Source: Kiloniellales bacterium
GTDB lineage: Bacteria > Pseudomonadota > Alphaproteobacteria > Kiloniellales > JAKSDN01
Assembly: GCA_022360075.1 (NCBI GenBank)
Contig: JAKSDN010000214.1
Location: forward strand, 1-14,707
Length of the DNA: 14,707 bases
Direction of reading: 5' to 3'
The notes below the pieces were generated by a model. The model searched no databases, was not told the DNA's origin, and saw only the letters and a program-made list of their open reading frames with translations. Of the stretch, positions 6,860-13,952 are shown one piece after another. How positions within the stretch are numbered: position 1 is the stretch's first letter; each line of letters opens with the position of its first letter. A program made the position numbers and the translations under genes.

Positions 6860-7113
6860 CCGTTCGGATCGTCAGCAAAGGCTCCAGCGTGCGGCGGCCC
6901 TTCTTCCGGCGCCGCAAGACCTGCCCCTTCAGCAGCCCCAATGCGCCAAAGATCGACTACAAGGACGTGAAGCTCATGCAACGCTTCATCTCGGAGCGGG
7001 GCAAGATCGTGCCGAGCCGCATCACCGCGGTCTCGACGAAGAAGCAGCGGGCGCTTGCCCAAGCCATCAAGCGGGCCCGCTATCTGGCGCTACTGCCCTA
7101 CGTCATGAAGTAG
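6856..7113 (+). CDS. rpsR: 30S ribosomal protein bS18
   Basis: The 85-residue basic protein matches bS18 throughout: [14 protein letters not shown] near the N-terminus, then [30 protein letters not shown], then [22 protein letters not shown]. It partners bS6 on the small-subunit platform. The start codon overlaps the rpsF stop (ATGA) and has an excellent Shine-Dalgarno (AAGGAGG, 6843-6849) lying inside the rpsF coding sequence. This is the standard coupling that keeps S6 and S18 in step. No anomalies were seen. Confidence 0.98.
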   Translation: MTVRIVSKGSSVRRPFFRRRKTCPFSSPNAPKIDYKDVKLMQRFISERGKIVPSRITAVSTKKQRALAQAIKRARYLALLPYVMK

Positions 7114-7138
7114 CGCCGCGCACGTTTGAGGGTCGAGT

Positions 7139-7158
7139 CGGCCGGACGGCTCCGGCCG
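7139..7158 (+). other. intercistronic hairpin after rpsR
   Basis: CGGCCGGA-CGGC-TCCGGCCG is a perfect 8-bp stem with a 4-nt loop in the 64-bp gap between rpsR and the membrane-protein gene. No T-run follows (TAGACGGG), so it is not a classical terminator. It may mark a processing or partial attenuation point that lowers expression of the membrane protein relative to the ribosomal proteins. Confidence 0.5.
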
Positions 7159-7177
7159 TAGACGGGAACCGCACGAC

Positions 7178-8152
7178 ATGAGCACGGCCGTGCTTCTGTC
7201 CATAGCCGCAGGGCTCATGAGCGCCCTGCCCCTGATCGCCGTCGCCGGCTTTCCCGGCGGGGTGCTCTTGATGCTGCTCGCCCCGCTGCCGTTGTTTCTC
7301 GTCGGCCTGTCCCAGGGCGTGGCGAGCATCGCCATCGCCGGGACGACGCTGATCGTCGTGGTCGGCCTCGCGGTCGGGCTCTTCGCCGCGATCGCGATGC
7401 TCGTGACCCTGGCGGCGCCGGCGGCGATCCTCGTGCGCCAGGCGCTGCTCAATCGGCAGCTACAGTCGGCGGCCGGCGGTGCCGAGCCGCAGGGAGCGGC
7501 GCCCGGCCCGATCGAATGGTATCCGCCGGGCCTGCTGGTCACCTGGCTGACCGGCGTCGGCGTCGTCTGGCTCGCGGTATCGCTCTTCGTGATCGGCAGC
7601 GGTGTCGGGGGCTTCGAGGCACACCTGCGCGAGCGCATGGTCGAGACGCTGACGATGATGGTGCCGCAGGCCGCGCCCGAGGCCATCGCTCAGACCGCCG
7701 GCACGGTCGCGCCCATCGCACTGGGTGCCGGCCTGGTGAGCTGGCTGCTCCTGCTCGCCCTCAATGCCGTCCTCGCGCAGGGCGCCCTCGCCCGCTTCGG
7801 CCGCAACCTCAGACCGGCGCCGGATATCGGCGACATCGAGCTCCCGGTCTGGCTCGCGCCCGCGCTTGCGGCAACGCTGGTGGCAGCCTTTCTGGCCGAC
7901 GGCGACCTCGGCTTCGTGGCCAGGAACCTGGCGATGGTGCTGCTGCTGCCCTTCTTGTTCCTCGGCCTGTCGGTGGTCCATGTCCTGATCCGCCGGCTCC
8001 AGGCCAAGGTCCTTCTCTTCGTCGCCTTCTACGCCGTCATGCTGCTGTTCACTTGGCCGGCGGTGATCGTGGTGGCGCTGGGTCTTCTCGAGCAATGGCT
8101 GAATTTGAGGCGGCGCTTCTCGCCGCCCGACGACAGCCAGGAGGAATCGTGA
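7178..8152 (+). CDS. DUF2232-type (YybS-like) polytopic membrane protein, function unknown
   Basis: A very hydrophobic protein of 324 residues with about eight or nine predicted membrane helices: roughly four in residues 1-90, a hydrophilic stretch near 92-110 (Gly/Ala/Gln/Pro-rich), then more at about 115-145, 180-205, 222-240, 245-268 and 275-302. It ends in a charged tail ([15 protein letters not shown]). No catalytic motif was seen. I assign it to DUF2232/YybS from its position between rpsR and rplI and its membrane pattern, which fits proteins of this class in alphaproteobacteria; this is partly an inference from context. The ATG at 7178 has only a weak Shine-Dalgarno (GGGAA), so expression is probably low. 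The stop overlaps the rplI start by one base (TGATG), placing it firmly in the ribosomal operon. Confidence 0.8.
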   Translation: MSTAVLLSIAAGLMSALPLIAVAGFPGGVLLMLLAPLPLFLVGLSQGVASIAIAGTTLIVVVGLAVGLFAAIAMLVTLAAPAAILVRQALLNRQLQSAAGGAEPQGAAPGPIEWYPPGLLVTWLTGVGVVWLAVSLFVIGSGVGGFEAHLRERMVETLTMMVPQAAPEAIAQTAGTVAPIALGAGLVSWLLLLALNAVLAQGALARFGRNLRPAPDIGDIELPVWLAPALAATLVAAFLADGDLGFVARNLAMVLLLPFLFLGLSVVHVLIRRLQAKVLLFVAFYAVMLLFTWPAVIVVALGLLEQWLNLRRRFSPPDDSQEES

Positions 8153-8772
8153 TGGAAGTCATTCTGCTGGAACGCATCGAAAAGCTCGGGCAGATGGGCG
8201 AGGTCGTCAGGGTCAAGCCCGGCTATGCGCGCAACTATCTCCTGCCGCAAAAGAAAGCGCTGCGGGCGACGAAGGCGAACATGGCCTTCTTCGAGGCCGA
8301 GCGCGCCCAGCTCGAGGCCGACAACCTCAAGCGGCGCGACGAGGCCGAGGCCATGGCCAAGAAGATCGACGAGTTGAAGGTCAGGCTGATCCGCCAGGCC
8401 GGCGAGAGCGGCCAGCTCTACGGCTCGGTCACCTCGCGCGACCTGGCCGGCGCGGTGACGGAAGCCGGCTTCACCGTGGAGCGCCGGCAGATCGAGCTGG
8501 ACAAGGCGATCAAGATGCTCGGCTTGCACCCCGTGAAGCTCCGCCTGCATCCGGAGGTCACCGCTTCGATCACCGCCAACGTCGCCCGCTCCGAGGAGGA
8601 GGCCGAGGCCCAGGCCGAGACCGGACACGTGGTCAGCGCCGAGGAACAGCGCGCCACGCAAGAGGCCGTGGTCGAGGCCGTGATCGCGGACGTCGAAGCC
8701 GAGGAAACGGAGAGCGGCTCGCCGGAAGGGAACGAAGTGGCCCGCGACAGCGCGGAGCAGCCGGCGGGCTGA
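8152..8772 (+). CDS. rplI: 50S ribosomal protein bL9 with acidic C-terminal extension
   Basis: bL9 is a two-domain large-subunit protein that binds 23S rRNA near the L1 stalk and helps keep the reading frame. The N-terminal signature [18 protein letters not shown] (13-30) is intact. A long central helix (about 41-76) and a C-terminal domain (about 78-146, including [16 protein letters not shown]) follow. Length is 206 against about 149 in E. coli. Residues 147-206 form an extra tail rich in Glu and Ala, probably disordered or helical. The start is ATG 8152, fixed by the family N-terminus [13 protein letters not shown] and by AGGAGG (8139-8144); a longer in-frame opening starting near 7516 is a shadow inside the upstream gene. 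No clear terminator follows the gene. Confidence 0.97.
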   Translation: MEVILLERIEKLGQMGEVVRVKPGYARNYLLPQKKALRATKANMAFFEAERAQLEADNLKRRDEAEAMAKKIDELKVRLIRQAGESGQLYGSVTSRDLAGAVTEAGFTVERRQIELDKAIKMLGLHPVKLRLHPEVTASITANVARSEEEAEAQAETGHVVSAEEQRATQEAVVEAVIADVEAEETESGSPEGNEVARDSAEQPAG

Positions 8773-8911
8773 GCGTCGGCGCTTCAAGCTTGCCGGTTCG
8801 GGCTGCGGATTGGCGCCCGTCGCCCGCGATTCCCGCCGAATGATTGCCAGTACGCGAATCAGCCACTGAAACAACACACCGACGGTTGAGCCTGGCCGTC
8901 GAAGCTATGCC

Positions 8912-8939
8912 TTGGCTCTACACAAGGCCCTGATACTGT
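8912..8939 (+). promoter_or_regulatory. candidate promoter of the CFA-synthase-family gene
   Basis: TTGGCT (8912-8917), a 16-nt spacer and TACTGT (8934-8939) preceded by TGA form an extended -10 (TGnTAnnnT). The predicted start near 8946 gives a leader of about 97 nt, which contains the 10-bp palindrome GGACCGGTCC (8973-8982). The rest of the 270-bp gap after rplI shows no gene and no convincing terminator. Confidence 0.4.
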
Positions 8940-9042
8940 TCTACGCTTCTTGGCTTAAGGACCGCTAGGAAAGGACCGGTCCGGGGGCCGCCACTGCGTT
9001 CTGGGGACGCGGGGGGCCCGCAAAGAGCGAAGGGGCGAAGGC

Positions 9043-10278
9043 ATGCTGTTCCGCTATCTGATGAGATCCGCGGTACGCAAGGGAACGGTTCGCCTGACCG
9101 ACAGCCAAGGGCGAACCTTCACCTTCGGCGACCGCCAGAAACCAGAAATATCCGTGAAACTCCACGACGCCAGTCTCGACTGGACACTGGCGATCCATCC
9201 GGCGCTGTCCATTGCCGAAGCCTACATGGACGGCCGCTTGACCATCGAGCAAGGCAAGCTCGACGACTTCATCGAGATCACCGCGCTCAACTATCCCTAC
9301 CTCCAAAGGCACTGGCTGGCACGGATCGCCTTCCTGCTGGCCAAGCAGACCCGCTGGGCCAAGCAGCACAATCCGATCGGCAAGGCCCAGGCCAACGTGG
9401 CGCACCACTACGACCTGTCGGGCGAGCTCTACGATCTCTTTCTCGATGCCGACCGGCAGTACTCCTGTGCCTACTTCCAGGATCCGTCGGATGATCTGGA
9501 GCTGGCCCAAGAGAACAAGAAGCGTCACATCGCAGCGAAGCTGCACCTCGACCGGCCGGGGCTGCGCGTGCTCGACATCGGCGCGGGCTGGGGTGGCCTG
9601 GGGCTCTATCTCGCCCAAGCCGCGGATTGCGAGGTCACCGGCGTCACCTTGAGCCGCGAGCAGCACAAGGTCAGCGTCGATCGGGCAAAAGCTCAGGGCC
9701 TGGAAGGACGGGTTCGCTTTCACCTGCGCGACTATCGTGAGGATCAGCAGGCTTACGACCGCGTGGTCTCGGTCGGCATGTTCGAGCATGTCGGCAAGCG
9801 CAACTACGCGGAATTCTTCAGCAAGCTCGGCCGCCTGCTGAAGGACGACGGGGTCTGCCTGCTGCATTCGATCGGCCGCTTGGATCGGCCCGGACCGATC
9901 AGCCCGTTCATGCGCAAGTACATCTTTCCCGGGGCGGACCTGCCGACGCTCTCCGAGGCCACGGCCGCGATCGAGCGCAGCGGACTGCTGATCACTGACG
10001 TCGAGATCCTCCGGCTCCACTACGCGGAGACACTGAGGCACTGGCACGACCGCTTCCAGGCCAACCGCGAGAAGGTGCAGCGGCTTTATGACGAGCGCTT
10101 CTGCCGCATGTGGGAGCTCTACCTCAAGGGCTGCGAGTTCGCCTTCAGACTGCAGGGCCTGATGGTGTTCCAGATCCAACTGACCAAGCGTCTCGACACC
10201 TTGCCGCTGACCCGCGACTACATGGTCGATTGGGAACGCCGGAAGCTCGACAGCGCGCAGGCGCAGGCAGCGGAGTAG
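9043..10278 (+). CDS. cfa: cyclopropane-fatty-acyl-phospholipid synthase family methyltransferase
   Basis: The 411-residue protein has the CFA synthase layout: an N-terminal lipid-binding region (1-110), then a Rossmann methyltransferase domain with SAM motif VLDIGAGWGG (176-185). Family role: SAM-dependent addition of a methylene bridge to cis double bonds of membrane phospholipid acyl chains. The signatures VAHHYDLSGELYDLFLD (119-135), QYSCAYF (139-145), EHVG (248-251), LLHSIG (273-278) and KYIFPGADLP (292-301) are present. The residues matching the bicarbonate-binding set of E. coli CFA synthase (C139, E239, H266, I268, Y317) are all kept, as C142, E248, H275, I277 and Y327. An active enzyme is likely, but a related acyl-chain methyltransferase cannot be excluded. 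ATG 9043 follows GAAGGGG at suitable spacing. The gene appears to be a single transcription unit between rplI and dnaB. Confidence 0.88.
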   Translation: MLFRYLMRSAVRKGTVRLTDSQGRTFTFGDRQKPEISVKLHDASLDWTLAIHPALSIAEAYMDGRLTIEQGKLDDFIEITALNYPYLQRHWLARIAFLLAKQTRWAKQHNPIGKAQANVAHHYDLSGELYDLFLDADRQYSCAYFQDPSDDLELAQENKKRHIAAKLHLDRPGLRVLDIGAGWGGLGLYLAQAADCEVTGVTLSREQHKVSVDRAKAQGLEGRVRFHLRDYREDQQAYDRVVSVGMFEHVGKRNYAEFFSKLGRLLKDDGVCLLHSIGRLDRPGPISPFMRKYIFPGADLPTLSEATAAIERSGLLITDVEILRLHYAETLRHWHDRFQANREKVQRLYDERFCRMWELYLKGCEFAFRLQGLMVFQIQLTKRLDTLPLTRDYMVDWERRKLDSAQAQAAE

Positions 10279-10324
10279 CGCAGGCCTTTGCGGGAGGCAG
10301 TCCCGCCTTCGAGTCGCCGCCGAG

Positions 10325-10371
10325 CCGGCCAGGGTTGCGATCTGGAAGTCTTTGGCCTGGCGGGTCTTTTT
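10325..10371 (+). terminator. weak candidate terminator after the CFA-synthase-family gene
   Basis: CC-G-GCCAGG (10325-10333) can pair with CCTGGC-G-GG (10356-10364), a 6-bp stem plus a G-G mismatch and two more pairs, followed by TCTTTTT (10365-10371). The loop is long (22 nt), so strength is doubtful. The T-tract runs straight into the -35 box of the dnaB promoter. Confidence 0.3.
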
Positions 10372-10399
10372 GACGCTTGGCGGCGGCTTCTCCTAGACT
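10370..10399 (+). promoter_or_regulatory. dnaB-alr promoter
   Basis: TTGACG (10370-10375), an 18-nt spacer and TAGACT (10394-10399). The start is expected near 10406, giving a leader of about 110 nt with a small CCGGC-TGCC-GCCGG hairpin (10409-10422). The leader lies in the 238-bp gap 10279-10516, which holds no other gene. Confidence 0.5.
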
Positions 10400-10516
10400 T
10401 AAGCGGAACCGGCTGCCGCCGGCTCTGTGCCGCACGCACGTTATCCCCGTGTTTCGCTCAATCCACGCGGGGTGTGCGGGTGTGGGGTCCGGCCGGCTCT
10501 GATAGGGTCCGCCGCC

Positions 10517-12046
10517 ATGGAAAGCAGTGCCACGACGACACTGACGCCGCTTGCCGGTGGCGCGCAGGACAGCAGTCACTATCGCGAGCCGCCGGTCAAC
10601 TACGAAGCCGAGCAAGCCCTGCTCGGTGCGATCCTAGCCAACAACAGCGCCTACGAGCGGGTCGCCGACTTCCTCGAGGCCGATCATTTCGCCGACCCGA
10701 TCAACGGGCGGATCTACGAGGCCTGCGGCAAGCTACTCGACCAGGGGCGCATCGCCAACGCCGTCACGCTGAAGAACCTTTTCGAGCAGTCGGAAGACCT
10801 GGCCGACATCGGCGGCCCCGCCTACCTGGCCGCGCTGCAAAGCAACTACGTCTCGATCATCAACGCCAGGGACTACGGCCGCACCGTTCACGATCTCTAT
10901 CTCAGGCGGCAATTGATCGCGCTCGGCGAGGACGTGGTCAACGAAGCCTTCGAGCACGACCCGGAGGTCTCCGCGACGGATCAGATCGAGGCGGCCGAGC
11001 AGCGGCTCTACAATCTCGCGGAAAGCGGACAGGTCGAAGGCGGCCTGAGGGATTTCCGCAGCGCCGTCATCGAGGCCGTCGGCTCGGTCGAGGCCGCACT
11101 GCGGCGCGACAGCCACGTCGCCGGCGTGCCGACCCACTTCCGGGATCTCGACCGCTTGCTGGGCGGGCTGCACGAATCCGATCTGGTTATCGTCGCCGCC
11201 CGCCCTTCGATGGGCAAGACTTCGCTCGCCACCAACATCGCCTACAACGCCGCAGCCAGCCGGCGCCTGGAGACCGACGAGCGCGGCCAACAGGTCGAGC
11301 GCCCCGAGGTCGTCGCTTTCTTCTCGCTCGAGATGTCAGCCGAGCAGCTCGCCACCCGCATCATCTCGGAGCAAGCGCACGTGCGCTCGGACTCCATGCG
11401 GCGCGGCGAGATCCGCCAAGAGGAGTTCGATCGGGTCTTCGAGGTCAGCCGGGCGCTCTACGAGCTGCCGCTGTTCATCGACGACACGCCGGCCCTCAGC
11501 GTCCCGGCCCTGCGCACCCGCGCGCGCCGGCTGAAGCGCCAGCATGGCCTTTCCATGATCGTGGTCGACTATCTCCAGCTCATGCAGGCGGCCGGACGCA
11601 ATCGCAGCGACAGCCGGGTCCAGGAAGTCTCGGAGATCACCCGCGGCCTGAAGGCCCTGGCCAAGGAGCTGAACGTGCCGGTCATCGCGCTGTCGCAGCT
11701 CTCGCGCCAGACCGAGCAGCGCGACGACAAGCGCCCCCAGCTCGCGGACCTGCGGGAATCGGGATCGATCGAGCAGGACGCCGACGTCGTGATGTTCATC
11801 TTTCGCGAGGAGTACTACCTGGCCCGCGAGCAGCCGACGCAGCGCGCGAACGAGACGACCGAGAAGTTCCAGGAACGGCGCGCGCAATACGAGGAGCGCC
11901 TCGAAGCCTCGCGCAACATCTCGGAGATCATCATCGCCAAGCAGCGCCACGGGCCGATCGGGACCGTGCGGCTTCAGTTCACCGGCGAGTTCACCCAGTT
12001 CAACGACTTGGCGAGCGAAGAGCGCCTGCCGGATGAAGGCTGGTAG
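10517..12046 (+). CDS. dnaB: replicative DNA helicase DnaB
   Basis: DnaB is the hexameric 5'-3' helicase that unwinds DNA at the replication fork. With the start at ATG 10517 it has 509 residues. Residues 25-175 are the N-terminal DnaB domain (PPVNYEAEQALLGAIL...). The RecA-like ATPase domain carries Walker A ARPSMGKT (228-235), FFSLEMSAEQLATR (268-281), Walker B MIVVDYLQLM (347-356), ALSQLSRQTEQR (391-402) and KQRHGPIGT (475-483) with the probable arginine finger. Extra loops at about 248-263 and 432-467 look like normal alphaproteobacterial variation; there is no intein. An in-frame GTG at 10427 would add 30 residues of non-conserved sequence, so I prefer 10517, which has AGGG upstream. The gene overlaps alr by 14 nt. 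Confidence 0.96.
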   Translation: MESSATTTLTPLAGGAQDSSHYREPPVNYEAEQALLGAILANNSAYERVADFLEADHFADPINGRIYEACGKLLDQGRIANAVTLKNLFEQSEDLADIGGPAYLAALQSNYVSIINARDYGRTVHDLYLRRQLIALGEDVVNEAFEHDPEVSATDQIEAAEQRLYNLAESGQVEGGLRDFRSAVIEAVGSVEAALRRDSHVAGVPTHFRDLDRLLGGLHESDLVIVAARPSMGKTSLATNIAYNAAASRRLETDERGQQVERPEVVAFFSLEMSAEQLATRIISEQAHVRSDSMRRGEIRQEEFDRVFEVSRALYELPLFIDDTPALSVPALRTRARRLKRQHGLSMIVVDYLQLMQAAGRNRSDSRVQEVSEITRGLKALAKELNVPVIALSQLSRQTEQRDDKRPQLADLRESGSIEQDADVVMFIFREEYYLAREQPTQRANETTEKFQERRAQYEERLEASRNISEIIIAKQRHGPIGTVRLQFTGEFTQFNDLASEERLPDEGW

Positions 12047-13175
12047 CCAGGCGGCGGCAGACGATCCGGCGGCGCGGCGCGCGGCGGCCGTCCTGACGGT
12101 CGATCTCGCGGCGATCCAGGCCAATTACCGAAGGCTACAAGCCGAGCTTGGGCAGGTCGAATGCGCCGCCGTCGTCAAGGCCGATGCCTACGGGCTCGGC
12201 GCGACACGGGTGGCCCCCGCCCTGGCCGCCGCGGGCGCCCGCCGCTTCTTCGTGGCCCTGCTCGACGAGGCGATCGCGCTGCGCGGGATCCTCGCCGAGA
12301 CCTGTCCCGAAGCGACCATCGGCGTCCTCGCCGGCCTCATGCCCGGCGCCGAGGCCGATTATCTGGCGCATCGGATCATGCCGGTGCTCAATCGGCCCGA
12401 GGAGGTGGAGCGCTGGCGCGCGCTGGCCGGCCGCGAGGATCGTCGGCTGACGGCGGCGCTACACATCGACACCGGCATGAACCGCCTCGGGCTCTCGCCG
12501 GGCGAACTGGATGACCTGGCCGCCGCGCCGGCACGGCTGGACGGCATCGACCTCGTGCTCTGCATGAGTCATCTCGCCTGCGCCGAAGAACCGGACAACC
12601 CCTTGAACGCCCAACAGCTCGAGGCCTTCGAGGCCGCGCGCCGCCGGCTGCCCACCGCGAAAGGCAGCCTCGCCAACTCCTCCGGGATCTTCCTCGGGCC
12701 GGCCTATCACTTCGAGCTGGCCCGGCCCGGCGCGGCGCTCTACGGCGTCAATCCGACTCCCGGCGCGCCCAATCCGATGGCCCAAGTCATTCGTCTGCAA
12801 GGCAAAATCCTGCAAGTGCGCGAGATTGACGCCCCACAGAGCGTTGGCTATGGTGCCACGTTCCGAGCCTCGGAGCCCATGCGTCTGGCGACCGTAGGGG
12901 TCGGATACGCGGACGGTTACCTCCGTTCGCTCTCGAATCGGGGGACCGCCTTTCTTGCTGGCCACGAGGTCCCTGTCGTCGGCAGGGTGTCCATGGATCT
13001 CATCACATTGGACGTGACCGCAGTGCCGCCCGAGGCCGCGCGCCCCGGCGAATGGGTCGACCTGATCGATCCCGAACGGGGGCCGGACGCCCTGGCGGCC
13101 CAGGCCGGGACCATCGGCTACGAGATCCTGACGGCCCTCGGCCGCCGCTATCACCGGACCTATACGAGCGCCTGA
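12033..13175 (+). CDS. alr: alanine racemase
   Basis: This PLP enzyme interconverts L- and D-alanine, supplying D-Ala for peptidoglycan. It has 380 residues, typical for the family. The PLP-binding lysine is K49 in AVVKADAYGLG (46-56). The catalytic tyrosine from the second subunit is Y273 in SVGYGATF. ARPGAALYG (230-238) and GRVSMDL (317-323) are conserved, as is HIDTGMNRLG (144-153). ATG 12033 lies inside the last codons of dnaB; no better start is seen before the conserved VLTVDLAAIQANYR, and the first 18 residues are a non-conserved Ala-rich lead. The 14-nt overlap suggests translational coupling to dnaB. Confidence 0.96.
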   Translation: MKAGSQAAADDPAARRAAAVLTVDLAAIQANYRRLQAELGQVECAAVVKADAYGLGATRVAPALAAAGARRFFVALLDEAIALRGILAETCPEATIGVLAGLMPGAEADYLAHRIMPVLNRPEEVERWRALAGREDRRLTAALHIDTGMNRLGLSPGELDDLAAAPARLDGIDLVLCMSHLACAEEPDNPLNAQQLEAFEAARRRLPTAKGSLANSSGIFLGPAYHFELARPGAALYGVNPTPGAPNPMAQVIRLQGKILQVREIDAPQSVGYGATFRASEPMRLATVGVGYADGYLRSLSNRGTAFLAGHEVPVVGRVSMDLITLDVTAVPPEAARPGEWVDLIDPERGPDALAAQAGTIGYEILTALGRRYHRTYTSA

Positions 13176-13178
13176 GCC

Positions 13179-13952
13179 ATGCCGATCCTGCAACCCCTGG
13201 GCCGGACCTTCCTCGCGTTCCTGGCCGCCACCGGGCGCATCGTGCTCTTCACCTCGCGCTCGGTCTCGCACATCGTTCGGCCGCCTTACTATCCGAGCAT
13301 CGTCGGGCGCCAGATGATCGAGATCGGCTACTACTCGCTACCGGTCGTGGGCCTGACCGCGATCTTCACGGGCATGGTGCTGGCCCTGCAGAGCTACACC
13401 GGCTTCGCGCGCTTCAGCGCCGAGTCGGCGATCCCCAACGTGGTCATCGTCTCGATCACGCGCGAGCTCGGGCCGGTGCTGGCCGGCCTCATGGTCGCCG
13501 GGCGCATCGGCGCGGCCATGGCCGCCGAGATCGGCACCATGCGCGTCACCGAGCAGATCGACGCGCTCGACACGCTCGCGACCAACCCGCTGAAGTACCT
13601 GGTGGCGCCGCGCCTGCTGGCCGGCATGACCATGCTGCCGCTGCTCGTGCTGACCGCCGACATCATCGGCGTCTTCGGCGGCTACGTGGTCTCGATCTTC
13701 AAGCTCGGCTTCAACCCGAGCAACTACATCCAGAACACGATCGACTTCATGGAGCCGATCGACGTGATCTCGGGCCTGGTAAAGGCCAGCGTGTTCGGCT
13801 TCCTGGTCACGCTGATGGGCTGCTATCACGGCTACCACTCGCGTGGCGGCGCGCAGGGCGTGGGCACGGCGACGACCAACGCGGTGGTCTCCGCCTCGAT
13901 CCTGATTCTCTGCTTCAACTACTTCATCACCGAGCTGTTCTTCTCGCGATGA
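13179..13952 (+). CDS. mlaE: MlaE-family ABC transporter permease
   Basis: The 257-residue inner-membrane permease matches the MlaE family, which with MlaF and an MCE-domain protein moves phospholipids between the membranes. Hydrophobic segments lie at about 50-71, 86-112, 145-172, 198-215 and 233-253. Family motifs are GMVLALQ (65-71), TRELGPVLAGLMVAGRIGAA (94-113), the coupling segment EIGTMRVTEQIDAL (117-130), and GVGTATTNAVVSAS (227-240) near the C-terminus. It starts 3 nt after the alr stop and its own stop overlaps the start of the ATPase gene (ATGA), so all three are probably co-transcribed. Other family members import steroids or organic compounds, so the substrate is inferred. The MCE component (MlaD) is not in the window. 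Confidence 0.88.
   Translation: MPILQPLGRTFLAFLAATGRIVLFTSRSVSHIVRPPYYPSIVGRQMIEIGYYSLPVVGLTAIFTGMVLALQSYTGFARFSAESAIPNVVIVSITRELGPVLAGLMVAGRIGAAMAAEIGTMRVTEQIDALDTLATNPLKYLVAPRLLAGMTMLPLLVLTADIIGVFGGYVVSIFKLGFNPSNYIQNTIDFMEPIDVISGLVKASVFGFLVTLMGCYHGYHSRGGAQGVGTATTNAVVSASILILCFNYFITELFFSR

Noticed and set aside
8773..8911. Possible rplI terminator (CGGGC/GCCCG and GATTC/GAATC pairs)
   Set aside because: The stems are only 5 bp and no T-tract follows.
8965..10179. 404-codon minus-strand frame antisense to the CFA-synthase-family gene
   Set aside because: No family resemblance and no ribosome binding site; the sense strand encodes an intact enzyme.
10288..12036. 582-codon plus-strand open frame overlapping dnaB in another frame
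   Set aside because: It is rich in Arg/Ala/Pro/Gly with no recognisable domain and lies across a clear dnaB; a typical high-GC shadow frame.
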